Positions 1 to 5,722 of a stretch of 5,722 bases of DNA are shown piece by piece (the first letter of the stretch is position 1; every line of letters starts with the position of its first letter). The notes beneath the pieces were generated by a model that ran no database searches, was not told where the DNA came from, and saw only the letters and a list, made by a program, of their open reading frames with translations. Origin of the DNA: Calditrichota bacterium (lineage in GTDB: Bacteria > Zhuqueibacterota > Zhuqueibacteria > Zhuqueibacterales > Geothermadaptataceae); NCBI GenBank assembly GCA_008501545.1, contig QQUM01000656.1:1-5722 (forward strand), in the 5' to 3' direction. The position numbers were made by a program, and so were the translations under genes.

Positions 1-197
1 AACGAATGGCATTGTCACGATACTGCGTACTCTTATTTCATTACAAATAATCTGGCCAAAAAGTCCTTGCTATTTTGCATGGTGATGTGTACTGTTTCGC
101 TCTAAACGGTCCTCATAATACGGATTTCGTTACGGCATCGTCTATCGACAAGCAAGAATAATACGAATAATTTTTCAAAAATTAAAACAGGATTACA
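1..197. other. Upstream region of galT, no supported gene
   Basis: I see no gene I can support here. One forward frame stays open from base 1 to a TAA at 103-105, so the tail of an upstream gene cannot be excluded, but its translation has no recognisable motif. A -10-like CATAAT lies at 114-119, with only a poor -35 match (ACTGTT, 91-96) 17 bases upstream, so a galT promoter is possible but not convincing. A tandem GAATAAT (156-162 and 165-171) and an A/T-only inverted repeat (168-184) precede the galT start. Confidence 0.5.
168..184. repeat. A/T inverted repeat just before the galT ribosome site
   Basis: TAATTTTT and AAAAATTA form a perfect 8-base inverted repeat around a single C at 176. 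It ends five bases before the weak ribosome-binding site AGGA (189-192). The arms contain no G or C, so any hairpin would be weak, and such repeats arise easily in AT-rich spacers. It could be a protein-binding site or chance. Confidence 0.3.
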
Positions 198-1244
198 ATG
201 GAATTTGATCGATCGAATCATCCACATCGACGATACAATCCACTCACGGGTGAATGGCTTCTCGTCTCTCCTCATCGTACGAAACGCCCATGGCAAGGAC
301 AGACGGAAGAAGTTGCAGCGAACAGGCAGCCGGAATACGATCCTGGATGTTATTTATGCCCCGGCAACACTCGCTCAAATGGTTCTATTAACGAAAAATA
401 TATTGATACCTTCGTGTTCGATAATGACTATCCGGCGTTGCTGGAGGACATTCCCAAAATTAAAGATTCAAGCAATTCCTTGTTTCAGATTGAAAGTGTG
501 CGTGGTATCAGTCGTGTGATCTGCTATTCGCCAAAACACAATTTTACCTTACCGGAAATGCCAATTGAGGATATACGCAAGGTAATCGATGTCTGGTCCG
601 ACCAAGTCATCGATCTGGGTGAGAACTATAGATGGGTGCAAATTTTTGAAAACAAAGGGGATATCATGGGCTGCTCCAATCCGCATCCCCATGGACAGGT
701 TTGGGCTTTAAATACTTTGCCAAATGAGGTATTTAAGGAGAATAGCAGTCAGGCAGATTACTACATCGAAAATGGTTCAGTGCTTCTGATGGATTATCTC
801 CAAGCAGAATTAAAAGAAAATGACCGCATCGTTTTGGAAAACGACGATTGGGCAGTGCTCGTGCCTTTTTGGGCTGTTTGGCCCTTTGAAACATTGTTGT
901 TGCCAAAAAAATCTGTAATGCGCCTACCGGAACTGAATTCCAATCAAATGGATAATCTTGCTGATATATTGAAGCGCATTCTGACAAAATATGATAACCT
1001 GTTTAATATTTCCTTCCCCTACACGATGGGCTGGCATGGTGCACCAAATGATAGTTCGGATAACTCGCACTGGCTATTGCATGCTCATTTTCATCCGCCC
1101 TTATTGCGCTCAAGTACGGTGAAAAAATTTATGGTTGGATTTGAGTTGATGGCTGAATCACAGCGGGATTTTACACCGGAAGAAGCCGCGGAACGATTGC
1201 GAAACTGTTCAGAAGTGCATTATAAGATCTGCCCACCGGAATGA
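198..1244 (+). CDS. galT: Galactose-1-phosphate uridylyltransferase, class I
   Basis: This is the Leloir-pathway enzyme. It transfers UMP from UDP-glucose to galactose-1-phosphate, giving UDP-galactose and glucose-1-phosphate in the cytoplasm. The 348 residues match the length of the E. coli enzyme. The N terminus carries the family block HPHRRYNPLTGEW (8-20). Cys51 and Cys54 (CYLCPG), His114 and His163 fit the zinc site. The active-site motif NPHPHGQ is at 161-167, with His165 as the expected uridylylated nucleophile. The C-terminal block HWLLHAHFHPPLLRS (291-305), with His280 in GWHGAP, matches the second metal site described for E. coli. Residue 299 is His where I recall Tyr in the E. coli and human enzymes. 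The ATG at 198 is supported by alignment with E. coli and by a weak AGGA at 189-192. No galK or galE lies within the window. The gene runs convergently into the phosphatase gene with a 75-base gap and no clear terminator. Confidence 0.97.
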   Translation: MEFDRSNHPHRRYNPLTGEWLLVSPHRTKRPWQGQTEEVAANRQPEYDPGCYLCPGNTRSNGSINEKYIDTFVFDNDYPALLEDIPKIKDSSNSLFQIESVRGISRVICYSPKHNFTLPEMPIEDIRKVIDVWSDQVIDLGENYRWVQIFENKGDIMGCSNPHPHGQVWALNTLPNEVFKENSSQADYYIENGSVLLMDYLQAELKENDRIVLENDDWAVLVPFWAVWPFETLLLPKKSVMRLPELNSNQMDNLADILKRILTKYDNLFNISFPYTMGWHGAPNDSSDNSHWLLHAHFHPPLLRSSTVKKFMVGFELMAESQRDFTPEEAAERLRNCSEVHYKICPPE

Positions 1245-1319
1245 GTTGAACCGAACAATTTGTCAATACTTTTAAACTTGCATTCAATTGATGAAAGCGC
1301 ATTTGCCTATCGCATTCGG

Positions 1320-2423
1320 TTAACCTGCTCTTTTTAAAACCACCAGCGAAATATCATCGTAAAACGGGGCATCATTTTTAAAATCCGCAATTGCCCGTAT
1401 GATTGTTTCTCCAACCTCTTGCGCGCTTGGTGCTGTCTTGAATTTCAAAACATCATTGAGACGTTTTTCACCAAAAAATACACCTTCATCATTTCGTGCT
1501 TCAGTGACGCCGTCAGAATATAGTAAAAGAATATCGTTTGAATTTAATTCGATTTCATTTGCCTCAAAGTCGGCTTCTGCCATAAGGCCGAACGCCGGCG
1601 CGTGGGTTTCAATTTCCTCAATTTGATCACCACGCAAAACAATCGGTGGCATGTGGCCGGCATTGAGAAGGGTGACCCTGCTTTCATTGGGCTGGAATTC
1701 AGCAAAGACGATGGATGCAAATTTATTTGGAAGACTGTCGCGATGAAATGTGCGATTGATTTTTTCAGCAAGTTTTGATAGCGTGGTGAAATCAGTGAGG
1801 TAAGCGCGAATCGTGGCCTGTAATTTTGCCATGAACAATGCAGCTTCCAGGCCCTTGCCGGAAACATCACCCAGGGCGAGTCCACACGTTTTTTCGTCAA
1901 TCCAGTAAAAGTCCACCAGATCGCCGCCTACATCGTTTGCAGGGCGAGTGTAGAGCCAAATTTCCCAACCCGAGACCAATGGCATACGATCAGGCATCAA
2001 AGCCATTTGTACACGCCTGCCTGCTTCCAGTTCATCGCGTGCTAATAATTTATCCTTGAGCTCGAGCATTAATACGAAAAGCACGATGAGCGGCCCAACG
2101 ATGTTGGAATCGATGCCGAAAGTTCCACTGCCTTCTCCGTTACCCAGGGGGGATATAATCGACAGGATAAGCCCGACAAGCAGAACCAGTCGACGGATTG
2201 GATGTAACTTGAGAAATAACAATTTTAGAAGCCAGGCCAGTGTCCAGAATATGCGTCTGAAGATTCCCATTTCTGTCAAACGGGAGCGACGATCATCATC
2301 GAGATAGAAATTTTGCAATTCCTTGTATTCGCGTTTAATCGTCTGGAAGAAGTTTTCATGCTTAAAGCCTTCTCTAAACGCTTCACTCAGCTTTGCTTCT
2401 TTGGGATTTTTATTTTTTATCAT
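1320..2423 (-). CDS. Membrane-anchored PP2C-type (SpoIIE/RsbU-like) serine phosphatase
   Basis: This is a 367-residue predicted metal-dependent serine/threonine phosphatase of the SpoIIE/RsbU branch. Members usually dephosphorylate anti-sigma-factor antagonists in partner-switching pathways. The N terminus (1-55) is charged. Hydrophobic stretches follow at about 56-72, 77-92 and 108-122, so two or three membrane segments are likely. A charged helix at 120-146, with the ELEAGRRVQMALMP pattern, is the usual linker to this catalytic domain. The domain motifs are GGDLVDFY (166-173), GDVSGKG (185-191), NAGH (254-257), LLYSDGVTEAR (300-310) and DDISLVVL (356-363). The metal-binding aspartates (168, 186, 304, 356/357) are all present, so it should be active. 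I see no PAS, GAF or receiver domain, so the input may come through the membrane part. The start is bounded by an in-frame stop just upstream; the AAGG at 2436-2439 is 12 bases away, a poor ribosome site. No anti-sigma kinase or STAS antagonist lies in the window, so the target is unknown. Confidence 0.9.
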   Translation of the reverse strand: MIKNKNPKEAKLSEAFREGFKHENFFQTIKREYKELQNFYLDDDRRSRLTEMGIFRRIFWTLAWLLKLLFLKLHPIRRLVLLVGLILSIISPLGNGEGSGTFGIDSNIVGPLIVLFVLMLELKDKLLARDELEAGRRVQMALMPDRMPLVSGWEIWLYTRPANDVGGDLVDFYWIDEKTCGLALGDVSGKGLEAALFMAKLQATIRAYLTDFTTLSKLAEKINRTFHRDSLPNKFASIVFAEFQPNESRVTLLNAGHMPPIVLRGDQIEEIETHAPAFGLMAEADFEANEIELNSNDILLLYSDGVTEARNDEGVFFGEKRLNDVLKFKTAPSAQEVGETIIRAIADFKNDAPFYDDISLVVLKRAG

Positions 2424-2773
2424 TGCTTGAATCGACCTTTTTTAAGTGGAAAGAGTCTTTCATTTTTTCGTTCTTCTTTGTTCGCAGGAATATTTGGTTT
2501 GTTTCCGCTTGTTTTGTAATCGTTAAAATTATTTATATGTGCAATTTATTGAGCATATTGGAACCAATATAGGCTATTATATAGAATTTTTACTAAAATT
2601 TCTCTTTTAATTCACGATCTTTTATATATAATTATTGAGTATTCGTACTATACCTGAATGCACGTATCTTTAACTTTTAATTCAATGTTTGATTCAATAT
2701 TCTTATGAAGAAAACATATGCTAGTTTTTAAAACAAAAGAAGATTTTGCGTACAAATAGAAAGGAATCTTTAA
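2424..2773. other. AT-rich divergent spacer between phosphatase and 134-residue gene
   Basis: No gene is supported in these 350 bases. The spacer must hold the promoters of two divergent genes. On the + strand a perfect TATAAT lies at 2627-2632, but no convincing -35 is spaced correctly, and it would give a leader of about 135 bases. On the - strand a TATAAA (2537 down to 2532) has the 16-base palindrome beginning 17 bases upstream, where a -35 box would fall. A good ribosome site, AGGA at 2762-2765, precedes the 134-residue gene. The rest is low-complexity A/T sequence. Confidence 0.5.
2555..2570. promoter_or_regulatory. Perfect 16-base palindrome, candidate operator
   Basis: The arms ATATTGG (2555-2561) and CCAATAT (2564-2570) are exact reverse complements around AA. 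The 16-base length and the lack of a following T-run look more like a dimeric regulator site than a terminator. It lies 132 bases before the phosphatase start and about 204 bases before the 134-residue gene. Relative to a possible phosphatase -10 (TATAAA, 2537-2532 on the - strand) it occupies the -35 position, which would suit a repressor, or an activator replacing a poor -35. The palindrome is directly visible; the regulatory role is inference. Confidence 0.4.
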
Positions 2774-3178
2774 ATGCCAATGTTAGTTGCAAAACGCGGT
2801 GCTCGCCCGAGTGATGTTAAGATAACCATACGGAAAGCACAGAAAAGTATTACCTTCTCAACAGGATTTTTTCGCAAACACAATATCAATGCTGACAATA
2901 CAAAGTTTTTGCGTTTAGGCTATGATGAGGAGACAAGGGAAATTGGATTTGACTTATTAAAAAGTGACGACAAAAGTGGTGAAGCGCTGAAAATAGCATT
3001 TTCAAAACCCGGAACATCCGGTTCTTGCCCAATCAATCCAATTCTCATTCAATTCAATGTGAATATCGATGATATCGCAGGTGTGTATACCGAAAAGGCA
3101 ATTTCTGGCCCCGAAAAGATTGAAGGCTTTTCCAAAAATGGTTTTGTATTAAAAATAGCAAAACGTGCAAAGAAATAA
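2774..3178 (+). CDS. Uncharacterised 134-residue basic protein
   Basis: I cannot assign a function. The protein has 134 residues, no signal peptide and no membrane segment, so it is probably cytoplasmic. It looks built from two beta-rich parts. Residues 17-62 have short strands (ITIRK, SITFS), a segment FFRKHNIN, then LGYDEETREIGFDLL. Residues 71-105 have LKIAFSK and ILIQFNVNIDDIAGVY. The tail (123-134) is strongly basic. The pattern of a strand, a short helix and a 'yD.e.reIGf' strand reminds me of small uncharacterised proteins from environmental bacteria and phages, but that is memory, not a search. The single cysteine (85) and lack of conserved His/Asp clusters give no sign of an enzyme. 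The ATG at 2774 is chosen because AGGA (2762-2765) lies 8 bases upstream; Met3 would be 14 bases away. It is monocistronic and closed by a strong terminator, so it is very likely expressed. The basic tail would fit nucleic-acid binding, as inference only. Confidence 0.8.
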   Translation: MPMLVAKRGARPSDVKITIRKAQKSITFSTGFFRKHNINADNTKFLRLGYDEETREIGFDLLKSDDKSGEALKIAFSKPGTSGSCPINPILIQFNVNIDDIAGVYTEKAISGPEKIEGFSKNGFVLKIAKRAKK

Positions 3179-3222
3179 CCGGCCGGTTCTGGTCTGGTAT
3201 TGCAATTTTTAAGATACAATTT

Positions 3223-3265
3223 AAAATGGGATTATCGTAATTAGGCGATAATCCCATTTTTTTTT
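3223..3265 (+). terminator. Strong intrinsic terminator, probably bidirectional
   Basis: A perfect 15-base-pair stem, 3223-3237 with 3246-3260, encloses an 8-base loop (TAATTAGG). The T-run spans 3257-3265 (nine T), its first four bases belonging to the stem. It ends the 134-residue gene 45 bases after its stop. Read on the - strand it lies 56 bases beyond the pfk stop with only a short T-tract (TTTT then AAATT), so it may also terminate pfk, less efficiently. Confidence 0.9.
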
Positions 3266-3320
3266 ATGCGTTCTCAAATAGGACGATGAAACATCGGCGC
3301 ACCCGGTTAAAAGAGGGAAA

Positions 3321-4691
3321 TTACTGATCCACTCCTGACATGATTTCTTCGGTGTGATCGATGATGAAGTCGCGGTCATTGACCATTGATTCAGCCTGGC
3401 CCGTCGCCTCTAGTACCCCGAACCAAAGCTTGCTGGATGGACTGATTCTCTTCCGTTCCGCCGTTGCGATGGCGATGGGGATGTGTGTGAAAACGTTATG
3501 CCAAAGTCCAATAACAACGTCGGTTTTTCCGGCCATTGCTGCATGTACTGCGTAGCGGCTCAAGTTATCACAGAAAACGCTGTCATGTGCTGTTGGTAAT
3601 ACACTGCGAATTTGATACGATGGCGTGATGTATTTAAGGTTGATCTCGATTTCCTGCTCGCTGAAGAATTCTGAAATTCCATCACGTAAAAACAGGCCAA
3701 TGTCTTTATAGCGTAAATTTCCCGAAGCATCCCGTTCGCTCCGCTCTCCCAGAATAAGATCCTGTCCCGCCCCCTCGGAGACAATTATCACAGCATGGTT
3801 GCGCCGTTTCAGTCGATCCTGCAAACGGCGCAGGAAGCCGTTGGGACCCAGCATTTCAAATGGAATTTCCGGTACCAGGCAGTAATTCACTTCACGGCTG
3901 GCCATGGCGGCATGTGCTGCGATGAATCCGGCGTCACGTCCCATGACTTTAACGAGCCCAATGCCGTTCTGGTGACTTTTGGCCTCGGCATGGGCACATT
4001 CCAAAACCTTGCGAACTTCTTCGACAGCCGTATCGAAACCGAAAGTTTTATAAACAAAGTTGATATCGTTATCGATTGTCTTCGGAACACCGACGATGGC
4101 AAGGTCGAGGCCTCGCTTTTTTACTTCAAGCCAAATTTCGTGCGCTGCGGTTAAAGTGCCATCCCCGCCTATGGTAAAAAGAATATTTATGCCCTCACTC
4201 TCAAGTTGTTGGGCCATGACGGCAGGGTCTGTGCTGCCGCGTGAAGAACCGAGAAACGTACCGGCTGTCCGGTGTATATTTGTAACGAGCTCCGGTGTCA
4301 GCTGTATTGGGGTGAGTTTGTTTTTCGGATTTAAACCCGCATAGCCATAAGGAATGCCAACGATGTTTTTCACGCCATATCGATAGTAAAGCTGCATATA
4401 AAGTGATCGAATGACATGGTTTAAGCCCGGGCACAAGCCACCGCAAGTGACAAGGGCTGCTTTTGTATAGGCGGGACGAAAGTAGATTTTTTCCCGTGGA
4501 CCGGCTTTTTCAATTGTCGGGCAGGATAGGTCACGATTGCTTTCAATTTCAGAATAAATGCGGATATCATCCGGGGTAAAGCCAGCGCTACGGCCTGCTT
4601 TGCTGGCTTTTAAATCAAGTGGAGACTTTATCTTGCATTCGCCGAGAGTTTCTACGTGGTAATCTTCTTGGCTATATTGAGTTAGACTCAT
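3321..4691 (-). CDS. 6-phosphofructokinase, long type with N-terminal extension
   Basis: This enzyme phosphorylates fructose-6-phosphate to fructose-1,6-bisphosphate, the committing step of glycolysis, in the cytoplasm. It has 456 residues against about 320 for E. coli PfkA; about 72 extra residues precede the core, as in plant and trypanosome enzymes. Core motifs are TCGGLCPGLN (82-91), GSSRGS (148-153), GGDGT (175-179), PKTIDNDI (203-210) with Asp207 as expected catalytic base, MGRDAGFIA (250-258), SEGAGQD (305-311) and PSYQIRS (357-363). Gly178 corresponds to E. coli Gly104, the ATP-type residue, whereas Lys204 corresponds to Gly124 and is the residue typical of pyrophosphate-dependent enzymes. 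Enzymes with this Gly/Lys pair, such as those of trypanosomes and plants, use ATP, so ATP is the likelier donor. The start is well supported: AAGGAG (complement of 4700-4705) is 8 bases before the ATG. The gene is monocistronic and divergent from mutL. The gene symbol is withheld because this subfamily is named inconsistently. Confidence 0.95.
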   Translation of the reverse strand: MSLTQYSQEDYHVETLGECKIKSPLDLKASKAGRSAGFTPDDIRIYSEIESNRDLSCPTIEKAGPREKIYFRPAYTKAALVTCGGLCPGLNHVIRSLYMQLYYRYGVKNIVGIPYGYAGLNPKNKLTPIQLTPELVTNIHRTAGTFLGSSRGSTDPAVMAQQLESEGINILFTIGGDGTLTAAHEIWLEVKKRGLDLAIVGVPKTIDNDINFVYKTFGFDTAVEEVRKVLECAHAEAKSHQNGIGLVKVMGRDAGFIAAHAAMASREVNYCLVPEIPFEMLGPNGFLRRLQDRLKRRNHAVIIVSEGAGQDLILGERSERDASGNLRYKDIGLFLRDGISEFFSEQEIEINLKYITPSYQIRSVLPTAHDSVFCDNLSRYAVHAAMAGKTDVVIGLWHNVFTHIPIAIATAERKRISPSSKLWFGVLEATGQAESMVNDRDFIIDHTEEIMSGVDQ

Positions 4692-4720
4692 TTGAAATAC
4701 TCCTTGTTTTTTCCTGGCAA

Positions 4721-4748
4721 ACTATAGTGAATATTCTCTGGAATTCAA
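4721..4748 (-). promoter_or_regulatory. Candidate sigma-70-type promoter of the pfk gene
   Basis: On the - strand TTGAAT (4748-4743) and TATAGT (4726-4721) are separated by 16 bases, matching the sigma-70 consensus at 4 of 6 and 5 of 6 positions. Transcription would begin near 4714, giving a leader of about 23 bases that includes the AAGGAG ribosome site. Spacing and position fit well, but chance matches are common in AT-rich DNA. Confidence 0.45.
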
Positions 4749-4783
4749 ACGGTGCAGTAAGTGAAGATTAAAAAAGGAAATAA

Positions 4784-4833
4784 CGCAGTGAAGTACAAAC
4801 CATTTTTATCCTGCTGTTTTGCAATTCACTGCG
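4784..4833. repeat. Long inverted repeat (hairpin) in the pfk/mutL spacer
   Basis: CGCAGTGAA (4784-4792) and TTCACTGCG (4825-4833) are exact reverse complements. After a 3x3 internal mismatch the stem continues with CAAA (4796-4799) against TTTG (4818-4821), leaving an 18-base loop. On the - strand the stem is followed by a T-rich stretch (TTATTTCC and six T, complement of 4770-4783), which looks like an intrinsic terminator. On the + strand seven T (4842-4848) follow after an 8-base gap. It could be an attenuator in a longer pfk leader, a terminator of an unseen small RNA, or an operator. Confidence 0.5.
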
Positions 4834-4864
4834 ATTTCATATTTTTTTGTTAACTATCTACTTC

Positions 4865-4889
4865 AGAGTAAAATATCATTTTCGACTCT
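4865..4889. repeat. Imperfect inverted repeat upstream of mutL
   Basis: AGAGT (4865-4869) pairs with ACTCT (4885-4889), and AAAAT (4870-4874) with ATTTT (4878-4882), around ATC. A two-base CG bulge (4883-4884) interrupts the right arm. The ten pairs are mostly A/T, and no T-run follows on the + strand. A regulator-binding site or chance are both possible. Confidence 0.3.
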
Positions 4890-4997
4890 AATCGATCCAA
4901 TTATTAATTTTGCACATTTTGATCCGGTAAAGTCATTTTCGGCAGGTTGGTTTTATTGCCTTGCAATATGTAGGAATCTTCTCTATTTTATTCAACT

Positions 4998-5003
4998 TAT
5001 AAT
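4998..5003 (+). promoter_or_regulatory. Candidate -10 box of mutL
   Basis: A perfect TATAAT lies 37 bases before the mutL start and would put transcription near 5010, giving a leader of about 30 bases. No convincing -35 hexamer lies 16-18 bases upstream (AATCTT at 17). Position supports it; the missing -35 weakens it. Confidence 0.4.
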
Positions 5004-5040
5004 TAAAAATAAGGCAAAATTTAAGCGTGTTCAATTTTTC

Positions 5041-5722
5041 ATGTCTGATACTAAAATAAAAATTTTATCCGATGATGTGGCCAATAAAATTGCGGCTGGT
5101 GAGGTGGTCGAGCGACCAGCATCTGTCGTAAAAGAAATGGTCGAAAATGCTATCGATGCACATGCCCGGTCGATAACCGTAATTCTCAAAGAAGGCGGAA
5201 AAGACCTGATACAGGTAGTCGATGATGGGAACGGCATGGGGCCTGCAGATTTGAAGCTGGCTTTTCAGCGCCATGCAACAAGTAAGATTTTAACATCGGA
5301 AGATCTGGCAACCATTGGTACCCTGGGATTCCGCGGCGAGGCTCTGGCAAGCATCGCTTCTGTTTCACGGATCGAAGTAAAGTCTATCGAAGCCGGCGCA
5401 CATGCCGGAACTGAGCTGCATCTCGATGGTGGATTTGTTGTTACAGAAAAACCGGCAGGGGGAACGCAGGGGACAAATATTGCTGTAAAAAACCTCTTTT
5501 TTAACACACCCGCCCGGCGCAAGTTTCTACGTGCCACTTCCACAGAATACCGCCGCTGTCTTGTCATGGCCAACCGTCTGGCGCTGGCATACCCTGAAGT
5601 CCAATTTACACTTGTCCACAACGGCGTCGTGATTTGGGAAGTAAAAAAACAGTCTGTGAACGAGCGTGTATGCGCTATTCTCGGCAAACGCTTGCAAAAT
5701 AAACTGATTGAAATTGAGGAAG
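5041..5722 (+). CDS. mutL: DNA mismatch repair protein MutL, N-terminal part (cut by window edge)
   Basis: MutL is the ATPase that links mismatch recognition by MutS to strand incision. The first 227 codons are present and the frame runs off the right edge. They cover the GHKL ATPase domain and the start of the transducer domain: IAAGEVVERPASVVKE (17-32), ENAIDA (35-40) with Glu32 as catalytic base and Asn36 as magnesium ligand, DDGNGM (61-66), RHATSK (77-82), GFRGEAL (96-102), and LFFNTPARRKFL (152-163). All ATP-binding motifs look intact. The C-terminal dimerisation domain, which would show whether this MutL carries the endonuclease motif, lies outside the window. The ATG at 5041 gives the normal N-terminal length, and no in-frame alternative start lies in the preceding 14 codons. 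There is no Shine-Dalgarno sequence before it; the preceding bases are A/T-rich, so initiation probably relies on an unstructured leader. It is divergent from pfk. Confidence 0.97.
   Translation, partial: MSDTKIKILSDDVANKIAAGEVVERPASVVKEMVENAIDAHARSITVILKEGGKDLIQVVDDGNGMGPADLKLAFQRHATSKILTSEDLATIGTLGFRGEALASIASVSRIEVKSIEAGAHAGTELHLDGGFVVTEKPAGGTQGTNIAVKNLFFNTPARRKFLRATSTEYRRCLVMANRLALAYPEVQFTLVHNGVVIWEVKKQSVNERVCAILGKRLQNKLIEIEE

Larger units (their letters stand above)
4692..5040. other. Divergent spacer between pfk and mutL
   Basis: No gene is supported in these 349 bases. The spacer holds a candidate pfk promoter, a hairpin-forming repeat (4784-4833), a second inverted repeat (4865-4889) and a -10 box for mutL. 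AGTGAA occurs in direct orientation at 4726-4731, 4760-4765 and 4787-4792, and inverted at 4825-4830. TCATTTTCG occurs twice (4876-4884 and 4933-4941). With candidate promoters near each end, some 225 central bases are not explained by them, more than a simple divergent pair needs. Confidence 0.5.

Noticed and set aside
102..296. 64-codon - strand frame over the galT start
   Set aside because: It overlaps the clearly conserved galT N terminus and shows no motif.
1249..1321. AACCGAA and TTCGGTT flanking the galT/phosphatase gap
   Set aside because: The seven-base arms are about 60 bases apart with no T-run, so a shared terminator is not supported and chance is likely.
2313..2519. 68-codon + strand frame running into the spacer, with a hydrophobic stretch
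   Set aside because: Half of it is antisense to the phosphatase N terminus, there is no ribosome site, and the hydrophobicity follows from T-rich sequence.
2638..2651. AGTA-TTCG-TACT mini-hairpin in the divergent spacer
   Set aside because: Four weak pairs, even with a TTCG loop, are too little to support a structure.
3284..3296. Small inverted repeat CGATG-AAA-CATCG after pfk
   Set aside because: A five-base stem without a T-run is not a terminator, and the strong hairpin at 3223-3265 already serves this gap.
3795..4154. Open frame of 119 codons on the + strand inside pfk
   Set aside because: It overlaps the core PFK motifs on the opposite strand and has no ribosome site or recognisable domain.
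4768..4803. 11-codon - strand mini-frame in the hairpin loop, preceded by AGGA
   Set aside because: It is tempting as a leader peptide for pfk, but so short a frame is expected by chance, the codons show no run of a regulatory amino acid, and the best promoter candidate lies downstream of it.
5265..5687. Open frame of 140 codons on the - strand
   Set aside because: It lies entirely antisense to mutL, whose motifs are unmistakable on the + strand; the antisense translation shows no family features.

Overview
The window reads as an ordinary bacterial chromosomal segment with four complete genes and one gene cut by the right edge. Coding regions have mixed GC, and the intergenic spacers are AT-rich. 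The organism cannot be fixed from these data. The GalT resembles the Escherichia coli class I enzyme closely in length and motifs. The phosphofructokinase is of the long type, with an N-terminal extension, known from plants, trypanosomes and scattered bacteria. The phosphatase is an RsbU/SpoIIE-like membrane-anchored type. Shine-Dalgarno use is mixed: strong before pfk and the 134-residue gene, weak before galT, poor before the phosphatase and absent before mutL. A Gram-negative lineage, perhaps in or near the FCB superphylum, is my low-confidence guess.

Layout from left to right: a 197-base leader without a supported gene; galT (198-1244, +); a PP2C/SpoIIE-type phosphatase convergent with it (1320-2423, -); a 350-base AT-rich divergent spacer holding a perfect 16-base palindrome; a 134-residue protein of unknown function (2774-3178, +); a strong intrinsic terminator (3223-3265) between convergent genes; a 6-phosphofructokinase (3321-4691, -); a 349-base divergent spacer with candidate promoters for both flanking genes and two inverted repeats; and the 5' part of mutL (5041 to the edge, +).

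Almost every gene has its own transcription direction (+, -, +, -, +), so no operon is visible. GalT feeds galactose carbon into glucose-1-phosphate, which reaches glycolysis upstream of phosphofructokinase. That is a pathway link but not evidence of co-regulation. The phosphatase and MutL have no partner genes in view.

I found no previously undescribed multi-gene system, mobile element, CRISPR array or RNA gene. The items most worth a second look are the mixed nucleotide-site signature of the phosphofructokinase (Gly178 with Lys204), the hairpin at 4784-4833 in the pfk/mutL spacer, the 16-base palindrome at 2555-2570, and the unassigned 134-residue protein.
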